A DNA stretch of 64,000 nt from NCBI RefSeq assembly GCF_030010625.1, contig NZ_JASCXN010000030.1, forward strand, positions 1-64,000. The letters are read 5' to 3'. The stretch comes from Streptomyces sp. CC208A. Lineage in GTDB: Bacteria > Actinomycetota > Actinomycetes > Streptomycetales > Streptomycetaceae. The stretch's first letter is position 1. Each line of letters opens with the position of its first letter. Positions 1 through 7,213 of this stretch are shown in pieces. Made by a program: the position numbers and the translations under genes. The notes below the pieces were generated by a model, which ran no database searches, had not been told where the DNA came from, and saw only the letters and a program-made list of their open reading frames with translations.

Positions 1-838
1 AGACGGCCAGCCCGACGGCGGTGAACACCGGCGGCCAGATCCGGAGAGACGGGGCCGGCCCGAGCAGCGCCGCCACCCGGCGCGGCACCGGCCCGGCCGC
101 GCCGGCGAAGTGTGCCAGCGTGGGAACGGGCGAACCCCGGGAGATCAGCGCCGACTTGCCGACCGCCCGTGCCACGGTCCGCCGACTCCCCACGGCCTGC
201 GCCGCCTCCTCGTCCGCCCACCGCTCGGTGGAGTAGACGACGGCCGTACGTAGCGGCCGTAGGAAGGGATTGGCCCGGGCCGCGAGCTGGACGGCCAGCA
301 GGAAGCGGTGATGGCGGCGCGCCAGATGCGCCCGCTCGTGCGCGAACAGCGCCCGCCGCTCACCCGCGTTCAGCCCGGCCAGCATGCCGGTGGTGACGAC
401 GATCCGGTCCCGCCTGGCGGGCAGCGCGTAGGCGTACGGGGTGGGGTCGGGCAGCACCGCCACCGGTGAACCCGGCAGCCCGGCGAGGGCCCGCTCGGCC
501 CTCCGGCGCACCCGCAGGTGCCGCCAGGCGGTCCCCGCGCACGCGACCAGTACGGCGACGAGGGCGGGGATCGCGATCCGGCCGGCGACCTCGTCGTAGG
601 GCACGGCCGCGCGGACCTCGGGATCCGACCAGCCGTCGGGCAGCGGGTTCCCGGGAAGCTGGGCGGTCCCCACCACCATGAGCAGCCCGAGGCACAGGGT
701 GCTGCACACGGCGAGCACCGCCGCCACCGCGCTCAGCAGCCACGTCGCGGCCCTGGGGTGCAGATGGTGCTCGGCGAGTCGGGCGACGGGCCAGGCCGTC
801 AACGGCAGTACCAGCGGCAGGAAGACGAAGACCCCCAT
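1..838 (-). CDS. M56-family membrane metallopeptidase (BlaR1-like), truncated by window edge
   Basis: The frame is open from an ATG at 838 to the left edge, so about 279 N-terminal residues are seen and the C-terminus is missing. The N-terminus has hydrophobic helices (starting MGVFVFLPLVLPLTAW, then a second at about residues 30-58). The gluzincin motif HERAH follows near residue 165, then further helices. M56 peptidases are integral-membrane zinc peptidases. The best-known member, BlaR1, cleaves or inactivates a BlaI repressor. The start lies four bases after the stop of the BlaI-type gene, so the two are probably translationally coupled as a sensor-protease/repressor pair. Inducer and targets cannot be read from sequence; no penicillin-binding sensor domain is visible in the part present. 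Confidence 0.85.
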   Translation of the reverse strand, partial: MGVFVFLPLVLPLTAWPVARLAEHHLHPRAATWLLSAVAAVLAVCSTLCLGLLMVVGTAQLPGNPLPDGWSDPEVRAAVPYDEVAGRIAIPALVAVLVACAGTAWRHLRVRRRAERALAGLPGSPVAVLPDPTPYAYALPARRDRIVVTTGMLAGLNAGERRALFAHERAHLARRHHRFLLAVQLAARANPFLRPLRTAVVYSTERWADEEAAQAVGSRRTVARAVGKSALISRGSPVPTLAHFAGAAGPVPRRVAALLGPAPSLRIWPPVFTAVGLAV

Positions 839-842
839 GGCC

Positions 843-1247
843 CTAGTCTCCCTCCTCCGAGTCCTCCGTGGCGTCCAGCAGTGCACGCAACAGCCGCTCG
901 TCGCCCGGAGACAGAGTGCTCACGAAACTCGCGAGCACGGCCTCGCGGTCGGCCTCGGAGTCGAGCACCCGCCGCATCCGCAGCGCGGCCAGCCCTGCCT
1001 CGTCCGCGACGGCGGTCCACTGGAACGAACGCCCCGACCGCTCCCGCGTGACCGCTCCCTTGACGTGAAGCCGGGTCAGGATGGTCACCACCGTGGTATA
1101 GGCGAGATCGCCGCCGAGCCGCTCCTGCACCCACCCGGCGGGGACCGGCCCCGGCGCCGCACGCAGCGCGGCCAGCACCTGAGTCTCCAGCTCCCCCTGC
1201 CCCCGCCTGCGCGGAGCCGCCCCGCCGGCGCCCCTGTGGTCCGTCAT
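843..1247 (-). CDS. BlaI/MecI/CopY-family transcriptional repressor
   Basis: This 134-residue protein has the length and layout of BlaI-family winged-helix repressors. The helix-turn-helix spans about residues 20-80 (LETQVLAALRAAPGPVPAG, then YTTVVTILTRLHVKGAV), followed by a dimerisation helix region with an acidic end. In this family the dimer sits on the promoter of its own operon and is removed when the partner M56 protease acts. It is the first gene of a two-gene minus-strand unit with the M56 peptidase. The start ATG at 1247 is preceded by a GGGAGG ribosome site. I could not identify a convincing operator upstream. Confidence 0.88.
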   Translation of the reverse strand: MTDHRGAGGAAPRRRGQGELETQVLAALRAAPGPVPAGWVQERLGGDLAYTTVVTILTRLHVKGAVTRERSGRSFQWTAVADEAGLAALRMRRVLDSEADREAVLASFVSTLSPGDERLLRALLDATEDSEEGD

Positions 1248-1489
1248 GCCATCGGCCTCCCACCGTCCAGGCGCCGCCTACCGCCGCGAGCGCGGTTCAT
1301 CGTACTGACCACCCCGCGTTTCCCCGCCGTCCACGGACGACTCCGGAGGGGAGGCGACGCGTCGAGCCAGGCGACCTCCAAGGACCGGTTCGCCGACGGC
1401 GGACGAAGAACAACCCCACGGGCCTGGGGATCGCGGCCTGGCGATGTCGACGTGGACGACCGCCCAGCTCCCCGCCCCAGGAGGAACAC

Positions 1490-2230
1490 CTGCACCCTGA
1501 GCACTCCCACGCTTCACCCGCCCCCGAACCGGCCTTCTGGGCCCCCTCGCTACCTGGCCGTCGACGACGACGCCCTCGCCGACCGAGTGGGCCGCACACT
1601 CGCCGCCATGGGCCGGCGGATGCGGCCGACCGCTCGCGACACCCTTCTCCACACGAGCCCCGACGGGCTGTGCGGCGCCGAATGAACACGCGCCGCCTGC
1701 TCCTTCGAACCGGGAGACCTACCGGTGGCCTGGCAGATCTCCGCGCGCTCGCATCCCGCCGATGTCCTGCCGGAGCGGAACGCGTACTTCACCACCTGCG
1801 TCCCCCACGAGGCGCCGACCGACTTCCTTCTCGCCCTCGACGCTCGCGTGGTACCCGCCTTCTCCTTCGGCAGCCCCGAGACCGTTCTCGCGGCGGTCTG
1901 TGCCCAGGGACGGGCCCGCGACATCGACCGTCCGCATACCGCCGCCCTCGCCCCCGGACTCTCCGCCGGCATCTCGCTGGAGGAAGCGCCCCGCTCGTTC
2001 GCGATGCCGACCCGGGGCCGGGGAGGTCCGGCCGGCAGGCGTGGGCCGAACCGGCCGTCGGTGATCCGTATCCGCGGTGTGCGACCTTCAGCGGCAGCAC
2101 ACCGCACGACCTGGTTGCGGTCTTCGCTTCCTCCCTCGCGTCGCCGCACCCCGTGCGGCGTTCCTGCCCGCCCTCTGGAGTCGAGGGGCAGCTCACTGCC
2201 ATCCGTCCGGGAACCCGACGGCAGAGGAAA
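1490..2230 (+). pseudogene. Decayed DUF317-domain gene
   Basis: Pieces of a DUF317 protein, a Streptomyces family of unknown function, can be followed through shifted frames. A good AGGAGG site (1479-1484) sits five bases before a CTG at 1490, where an ATG would be expected. That frame runs to EPAFWAP near 1541, then shifts to RYLAVDDDALADRVGRTLAA. An in-frame TGA at 1683-1685 interrupts GLCGAE-stop-TRAACSFEPG, where a Trp codon is likely ancestral. The frame continues (VAWQISARSHPADVLPERNA, then a decayed stretch). It shifts again before about 2040 to TFSGSTPHDLVAVFASSLAS, the typical closing motif of the family. At least two frameshifts, one nonsense codon and a lost start argue for true decay rather than a single sequencing error. 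The right boundary is approximate. Confidence 0.7.
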
Positions 2231-2402
2231 GCGCGCGGACCGGAGTCGAGGCAGGGCAGCGGGCGCCCCGAGGACTTCGGGAAGCTTTCGGGAGAACCAG
2301 CCGCCAGAGACCGCCTCCGACCGGATTCGACCGGACAGACCCAGCCATCGGGGTGGCCCCTCCGGCCCCCTGAACCCCGACCGAGAACCACCCCTGACCA
2401 GC

Positions 2403-2430
2403 AAAAAGGACCCTCCCGAAGGAGGGTCCT
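2403..2430 (-). terminator. Intrinsic terminator of tRNA-Arg
   Basis: AGGACCCTCC (2407-2416) pairs perfectly with GGAGGGTCCT (2421-2430) around a four-base loop that reads TTCG on the minus strand. Five T residues follow on the minus strand (A2403-2407 on plus; the last is also the first base of the stem). It lies just downstream of the tRNA gene and has a real U-tract, unlike most terminators in this window. Confidence 0.9.
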
Positions 2431-2438
2431 CGATCGTG

Positions 2439-2511
2439 CGCCCCCGGCAGGACTCGAACCTGCGGCCAAGTGCTTAGAAGGCACCTGCTCTATCCGCTGA
2501 GCTACGGGGGC
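2439..2511 (-). tRNA. tRNA-Arg (anticodon UCU)
   Basis: On the minus strand a 73-base cloverleaf can be drawn. The acceptor stem is GCCCCCG with CGGGGGC and discriminator G. The D-arm reads GCTCAGCGGATAGAGC. The anticodon stem GGTGC/GCACT closes the loop CTTCTAA, giving anticodon TCT, which reads AGA. The T-arm is GCAGGTTCGAGTCCTGC. The CCA end is not encoded. AGA is a rare codon in such GC-rich genomes. Confidence 0.95.
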
Positions 2512-2793
2512 CCGGTGGGCCTGGGGGCCCGGGTGGGTGGGGTGGGCTTGTGGGGACAAGGATAGGGGTCTTGTCGCCGCGGCCCGGTTGCTTCGCCTGC
2601 GTGGCACGATGTGGAGGTTCGGTGAAGCGAACCGATAATCGCAGGCAGGTGCGATTCGCGCAGCGCTTTTCGCATCGCTCACGGCGGGTGTTGTGCAGTC
2701 GTTATGCCCGGGGCTGCGAACGCCCTCCCCTTCTTCGGCGCGCAGGGTCCTCATACGCTTCAAAAATGCTCATAAATTGGGCATTCTTCGCAT
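2512..2793 (+). promoter_or_regulatory. Upstream region of the dynamin-like operon
   Basis: This 282-base gap carries no ORF of note. It holds an inverted repeat GGTTCG (2616-2621) / CGAACC (2628-2633) with a six-base spacer. A longer imperfect one of about 8 bp, one mismatch, lies near 2664-2691. The stretch just before the GTG at 2794 is relatively AT-rich (CATAAATTGGGC around 2771) and shows no Shine-Dalgarno sequence. A promoter for the downstream operon is likely here, but the -10 and -35 cannot be assigned with confidence. Confidence 0.45.
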
Positions 2794-4431
2794 GTGGTGA
2801 CCTTGGACGAACGGCCTCAGTTGATCGACGCACTCTCCGCCCTGCGCGACCGAGTCGCGGCCGTGCGTCTTCCGCTGCCCCTGCCCGACGCGCCGCGTGC
2901 CCGGCAGACCCGGGCGGAGTTGCTCGCCCAGCTCGACGACTACCTGGTGCCGCGGCTCAAGGACCCGGACGCGCCGTTGCTCGCCGTCGTCGGGGGGTCG
3001 ACCGGGGCGGGGAAGTCCACGCTCGTGAACTCGCTCGTGGGGCGGCGGGTGAGCGAGGCGGGGGTGTTGCGGCCGACGACCCGGACGCCGGTGCTCGTCT
3101 GCCATCCCCAGGACCACCACTGGTTCGCGGGGCTGCGCGTGCTGCCGCAGCTCACCCGTGTCTGGCTGCCGCAGGCCGACGAGGCCGACGAGGATCATCC
3201 GGGCCGGGACGTCGACAGTGAGGACAACGCGTTGAGGGTGGAGACCGCCGGCACCTTGCCTCGTGGGCTCGCGCTTCTCGACGCTCCCGACATCGACTCC
3301 CTCGTCGTCGAGAACCGGCTGCTCGCCGCCGAGTTGATGTGCGCCGCCGACATCTGGGTGATGGTCACCACCGCGTCCCGGTACGCCGACGCCGTGCCCT
3401 GGCACCTGCTCCGTACCGCCAAGGAGTACGACGCCACCCTCGTCACCGTCCTCGACCGGGTGCCCCACCAGGTCATCGGCGAGGTCTCCCGGCAGTACGC
3501 GGCGCTGCTCGACAAGGCCGGGCTCGGGGACGTGCCGCGGTTCACCATCCCCGAGCTGCCCGAGTCGACCGGGGGCGGGAGCGGGCTGCTGCCCGAGAGC
3601 GCCGTCGCCGGGCTGCGGGGGTGGCTCGCGCACCGGGCCGAGGACCCCGCCGCGCGCCAGCAGGCCGTCTCCCGTACCGCCACGGGAGTCATCGACTCCC
3701 TCGACACCCGGCTCCCCGAACTCGCCGGGGCCGTCGCCGCGCAGTACGCCGCCGCCGTACGGCTCGGGACCGCCGTCGAGGACGCCTACCGCCGGCAGGG
3801 GGCACGCGTGCGCAAGGAGCTCGGGAGGGGGGCCGTCCTCGCGGGGGACGCCCGGGCCCGCTGGCGCGCCTATCCCCGCGACAGCACCGCCGACGAACTC
3901 CTCGACGCCCTCACCGAATCCCTCGCCGCCCTCCTCCACTGCGCCGTCTCCGCCGCCGAGGAGGCGATCCGCGAGGTCCACCGCCGCGAGCCCGCCGCCG
4001 GCGCCCTCCGTGCCGCCCCCGTCGTCGGCGACCGCGAGGTCGCCGAGCGGATCGGTCTGGAGGCACGGCGCTGGCGGCGGGTCCTGGAGGAGCTGGCCGA
4101 GGAGGAGGTGCGGAACGTGGAGAAGCCCGCGGGCCGCGGCGCCGCCCGTACCGCCCTGCCCGACGCCGAGACCGTCGCCGCCCTGCTCGCCGCCTCCCTC
4201 CTCGGCGGCCGCCGTGCCCGCCCCGCCGGCGAGCGCCTCGCCGAACTCCTCGGCGCCCAGGCCGCCCTGCGCCTGCGCGACAAGGGCGGCGACCTCGTCC
4301 TCACCCACGTCGACCGCGTCCTGCACGCCGAGCGCGACCGCCGTCTCGCGCCCCTCGACGCCCTCGACGTCACCCCCGAGCCGCAGGCGGAGCTGATCGC
4401 CGCGCTCTCCGTACTGCAGAAGGAGAAGTGA
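2794..4431 (+). CDS. dynA: Dynamin-like GTPase, probable DynA
   Basis: This 545-residue P-loop GTPase has the Walker A motif GGSTGAGKST at residues 67-76. A DAPD switch-like motif lies near 163-166 and a TVLDR guanine-specificity-like motif near 218-222. Long helical, charged C-terminal segments follow and there is no transmembrane helix. The pairing with a second, membrane-spanning GTPase two bases downstream fits the bacterial dynamin-like pair DynA/DynB of Streptomyces, which stabilises FtsZ rings during sporulation septation. The symbol is assigned by this arrangement, not by a search. The start is GTG at 2794 or the adjacent GTG at 2797; neither has a ribosome site, so the message may be leaderless or weakly initiated. 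Confidence 0.72.
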   Translation: MVTLDERPQLIDALSALRDRVAAVRLPLPLPDAPRARQTRAELLAQLDDYLVPRLKDPDAPLLAVVGGSTGAGKSTLVNSLVGRRVSEAGVLRPTTRTPVLVCHPQDHHWFAGLRVLPQLTRVWLPQADEADEDHPGRDVDSEDNALRVETAGTLPRGLALLDAPDIDSLVVENRLLAAELMCAADIWVMVTTASRYADAVPWHLLRTAKEYDATLVTVLDRVPHQVIGEVSRQYAALLDKAGLGDVPRFTIPELPESTGGGSGLLPESAVAGLRGWLAHRAEDPAARQQAVSRTATGVIDSLDTRLPELAGAVAAQYAAAVRLGTAVEDAYRRQGARVRKELGRGAVLAGDARARWRAYPRDSTADELLDALTESLAALLHCAVSAAEEAIREVHRREPAAGALRAAPVVGDREVAERIGLEARRWRRVLEELAEEEVRNVEKPAGRGAARTALPDAETVAALLAASLLGGRRARPAGERLAELLGAQAALRLRDKGGDLVLTHVDRVLHAERDRRLAPLDALDVTPEPQAELIAALSVLQKEK

Positions 4432-4432
4432 C

Positions 4433-6298
4433 GTGGCCCTGAAGCCGGAGAAGGTCGCCCGGGAGCGCGAGCGGGACCGGGTGCGCGAGCGGGAGCGGGA
4501 GAAGGAGGGGGGTGGCGGGCCGGAGCGGTGGGACGACGGGCTGATCGCTCGGCGGGCCGCCCAGCGGGTCGTTCCGGAGGCTTCGCCCGTGGGGGAGAGC
4601 GGGGGAGGGGCGGAGGACTCCGAGGGGTTCGGGGGGAGTTACGGGGGCGGGCTGCGGACCCGGCTCGACGCCCTCCACGAGCTCGTCGGCCTCTCCCGTA
4701 CGCGGGTCGAGAGCGACGCCCTCGCCGAGGCCGGGCGGGTGCTCGACGAGGCCGCCGCCCGCCAGCGGCTCTCCTCCCGGCACACCGTCGTCGCCCTCGC
4801 CGGCGCCACCGGCAGCGGCAAGTCCACCCTCTTCAACGCCCTCGCCGGCGTCGCCGTCTCCGAGACCGGGCTGCGCCGGCCCACCACCTCCGCGCCGCTC
4901 GCCCTCACCTGGTCCGAGGGGGCCGCGGGCCTCCTCGACCGGCTCGGCGTGCCCGGCCGGCTGCGACGGCGCCCCCTCGCCGGCGGGGCCGCCGACGCCG
5001 AGCTGCAGTCCCTGGTCCTCATCGACCTGCCCGACCACGACTCGGCCCTCACCGCCCACCGCGACCAGGTCGACCGGGCGCTCGGCCTGGTCGACGCCGT
5101 CATCTGGGTCGTCGACCCCGAGAAGTACGCCGACGCCGCCCTCCACGAGCGGTACCTGCGGCCGCTCGCCGGGCACGCCGAGGTCACCTTCGTCGTGCTC
5201 AACCAGATCGACCGGCTCGGCGCGGAGGCCGCCGAACTCGTCCTCGACGACCTGCGCCAGCTCCTCGACGAGGACGGCATGGCCCTCGGCGAGCACGGCG
5301 AACCCGGCGCCACCGTCCTGCCGGTCTCCGCCCTCACCGGCGAGGGCGTGCCCGAACTGCGCGAACTCCTCGCCCGGTTCGTCCAGGAACGCACCGCCCC
5401 CGAGCGGCGCATCGCCGCCGACATCGACGCCGCCGCGGCCAAGCTGCGGCCCTCCTACGTCGCCGACGGGCGGCCGGGCCTCGGGGAGCGGAGCCGCGAG
5501 CAGTTCGCGGCCCGGCTCGCCGTCGCCGTCGGCGCCCAGGCCGCAGGCGAGGCCGCCGAGCGGGTCTGGCGGCGGGGCGCCATCCGCGCCTGCGGCTCGC
5601 CCTGGCTGCGGCTCTACCGGTGGTACGAGCGCCGGCGCGCGCACGGCTCCACCGACCCCCGGCTCACCTCGCCCGTCGAGGACGAACTGACCGCCCGGCA
5701 GCGCGTCGAGCAGGCGGTGCGGATCGTGGCCGACGAGGCCTCGCGCGGCCTCCCCGCACCCTGGGCCCACGCCGTACGGGAGGCCGCCACGCGCGGCGCC
5801 GAGGGGCTGCCCGAGGCGCTCGACGAGCTGACCGTCACCCTCGGCGACCCGGCCGCCCGGCCGCCCCGCCCCGCCTGGTGGCCGGCCGCCGTCCTCGCCC
5901 AGGCCCTGATGACGCTCCTCCAGCTCTTCGGCGCCCTGTGGCTGGTGGGCCAGATCCTCGGCGTCGTGGAACCGGGGCTGCTGCCGCCGGTACTGATCAT
6001 GGTGGCCGGGATCGCCGGCGGTCCGCTCATCGAATGGGCCTGCGAGAGCGCGGTGAAGGGACCGGCCAGGAGGTACGGGCAGGAGGCCGGGCGCAAGCTC
6101 GCGGAAGCGGCCGCCGCCTGCGGCCGGGCCCGGGTCCTCGACCCCGTCTCGGCCGAACTGCTGCGGTACCGCGAGGTGCGCGAGCAGTACGCGAAGGTGG
6201 CCGGGCCCCGGCCCTCGCCGCGGATCGTCGGCGTGGGCGGCCGGCGCTCCGGCGGTGCCCGGCTGGGGGCGACCAGGACCGGCGCCCGGCTGCGCTAG
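4433..6298 (+). CDS. dynB: Membrane-spanning dynamin-like GTPase, probable DynB
   Basis: 621 residues. The first 27 are almost all Arg, Glu and Lys. The GTPase domain has GATGSGKST at about residues 124-132, IDLPDHDS as switch II and LNQID for guanine recognition. Two adjacent hydrophobic segments at about residues 483-527, separated by a short turn (VEPGLLPPV), would form a membrane hairpin. A helical tail of about 95 residues follows. Start GTG 4433 has AAGGAG upstream that overlaps the end of the preceding gene (stop 4429-4431), so the pair is co-translated. In Streptomyces the membrane-anchored partner is DynB, which recruits DynA to sporulation septa. The same domain set could also fit a YfjP-type GTPase annotation. 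Confidence 0.72.
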   Translation: MALKPEKVARERERDRVREREREKEGGGGPERWDDGLIARRAAQRVVPEASPVGESGGGAEDSEGFGGSYGGGLRTRLDALHELVGLSRTRVESDALAEAGRVLDEAAARQRLSSRHTVVALAGATGSGKSTLFNALAGVAVSETGLRRPTTSAPLALTWSEGAAGLLDRLGVPGRLRRRPLAGGAADAELQSLVLIDLPDHDSALTAHRDQVDRALGLVDAVIWVVDPEKYADAALHERYLRPLAGHAEVTFVVLNQIDRLGAEAAELVLDDLRQLLDEDGMALGEHGEPGATVLPVSALTGEGVPELRELLARFVQERTAPERRIAADIDAAAAKLRPSYVADGRPGLGERSREQFAARLAVAVGAQAAGEAAERVWRRGAIRACGSPWLRLYRWYERRRAHGSTDPRLTSPVEDELTARQRVEQAVRIVADEASRGLPAPWAHAVREAATRGAEGLPEALDELTVTLGDPAARPPRPAWWPAAVLAQALMTLLQLFGALWLVGQILGVVEPGLLPPVLIMVAGIAGGPLIEWACESAVKGPARRYGQEAGRKLAEAAAACGRARVLDPVSAELLRYREVREQYAKVAGPRPSPRIVGVGGRRSGGARLGATRTGARLR

Positions 6299-6341
6299 CA
6301 CGGTCCGGCGCCCCTGCCGATCCCTCTGTCGGGTGGGCGAG

Positions 6342-6368
6342 TTGTCCACAGCCCGTCGGCCGTCCACA
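6342..6368 (+). promoter_or_regulatory. DnaA-box-like pair upstream of ssbB
   Basis: TTGTCCACA at 6342-6350 is an exact match to the streptomycete DnaA-box consensus. A second, weaker CCGTCCACA follows at 6360-6368. They lie 80-106 bases before the ssbB start, in the 149-base gap after the dynamin-like genes. Binding by DnaA is inference; a single 9-mer can occur by chance. Confidence 0.45.
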
Positions 6369-6447
6369 GGCGCCGGCGGGCTTTGCTTCGTCCCGTCAGC
6401 ATGGGTCTCACGAAGAGGGGCCGCAGGAGTCGGAGAGGGGCACGGAG

Positions 6448-6978
6448 ATGAACGACACGACGGTGACGCTGGTGGGGAACGTGGCGACGGCGGTGGAGTA
6501 CCGGGACACGGTGGCCGGGGCCGTGGCCCGGTTCCGGTTCGCGGTGACCGCGCGGCGGTGGGACCGCGAGCGCGCGGTGTGGGTCGACGGGGCCACCAGT
6601 TTCTACACGGTCTCGGCCTGGCGGACGCTCGGCGCCAACCTGGCCGCCTCGGTCTCGGTGGGGGAACCCCTGGTGGTGCACGGACGGCTGAAGGTCCGTG
6701 AGGACGAGCGCGAAGGACAGCGCAAGACCTTCGTCGACATCGACGCGCTCGCCGTCGGCCACGACCTGACGCGCGGGACCTCGGCCTTCCGCCGGACGGT
6801 GCGGAACGAGACGGCGCGGAACGAACCGAGGCCCGCCGCGCAGGCTCCTCCGGGGGCGGGGGGAAGCGGCTTGGCGGAGGGTGACCTGACGGATCGCGAG
6901 GAGACGCCGGGACTCGTCCCGGCGGACGTGAAAGACCCCTGGACGGCCGCCGCTCACCAGCTGGTAACCGCTTCCTGA
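6448..6978 (+). CDS. ssbB: Single-stranded DNA-binding protein, SsbB type
   Basis: 176 residues. The N-terminal OB fold (residues 1 to about 105) starts MNDTTVTLVGNVATAVEY and contains FRFAVTARRWDRE, then FYTVSAWRTLGANLAASVSV and EPLVVHGRLKVRE, the usual SSB core strands. The C-terminus ends in HQLVTAS rather than the acidic DDDIPF-like tip that recruits replication partners. That is the feature separating the streptomycete SsbB paralogue, implicated in chromosome segregation during sporulation, from the essential SsbA. Location directly after the septation GTPases fits a sporulation role. A GGAG sits only a few bases before the ATG. Confidence 0.85.
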   Translation: MNDTTVTLVGNVATAVEYRDTVAGAVARFRFAVTARRWDRERAVWVDGATSFYTVSAWRTLGANLAASVSVGEPLVVHGRLKVREDEREGQRKTFVDIDALAVGHDLTRGTSAFRRTVRNETARNEPRPAAQAPPGAGGSGLAEGDLTDREETPGLVPADVKDPWTAAAHQLVTAS

Positions 6979-7024
6979 CCTTGAGTTGTGGGGATTTGTC
7001 GACCAACTCGCCGGGGACATAACG

Positions 7025-7039
7025 ATTCCGAGACGGAAT
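7025..7039. repeat. Perfect inverted repeat ATTCCG-AGA-CGGAAT
   Basis: Six-base arms with a three-base spacer lie about 175 bases before the surface-protein gene. It is a candidate regulator site in that promoter region; no regulator can be assigned. Confidence 0.35.
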
Positions 7040-7103
7040 GGTTGTCTCACCGCTGTACCGGAGACCGGGCTCTTCCGCCTCCCTAGGATTCCCGAATACT
7101 CAT

Positions 7104-7125
7104 GAGGCACGTGAGAGGCACGTGA
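7104..7125 (+). repeat. Tandem 11-bp repeat containing CACGTG
   Basis: GAGGCACGTGA occurs twice head to tail (7104-7114 and 7115-7125). Each copy holds the palindrome CACGTG. The pair ends 88 bases before the start of the surface-protein gene, so it may be part of its leader or promoter. Confidence 0.5.
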
Positions 7126-7213
7126 GCCCATCGAGTCAGTGAGTCTGCAGGCGGGCGCTCCCCCCACGCGAATCGACCACGTTCGCGGAGCGGCTCGCCC
7201 GGAGGGGAAAGCA

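Noticed and set aside
1725..2477. An intact 250-codon gene running into the tRNA
   Set aside because: Its first 60 codons are part of the broken DUF317 gene and the rest is non-coding or antisense to the tRNA.
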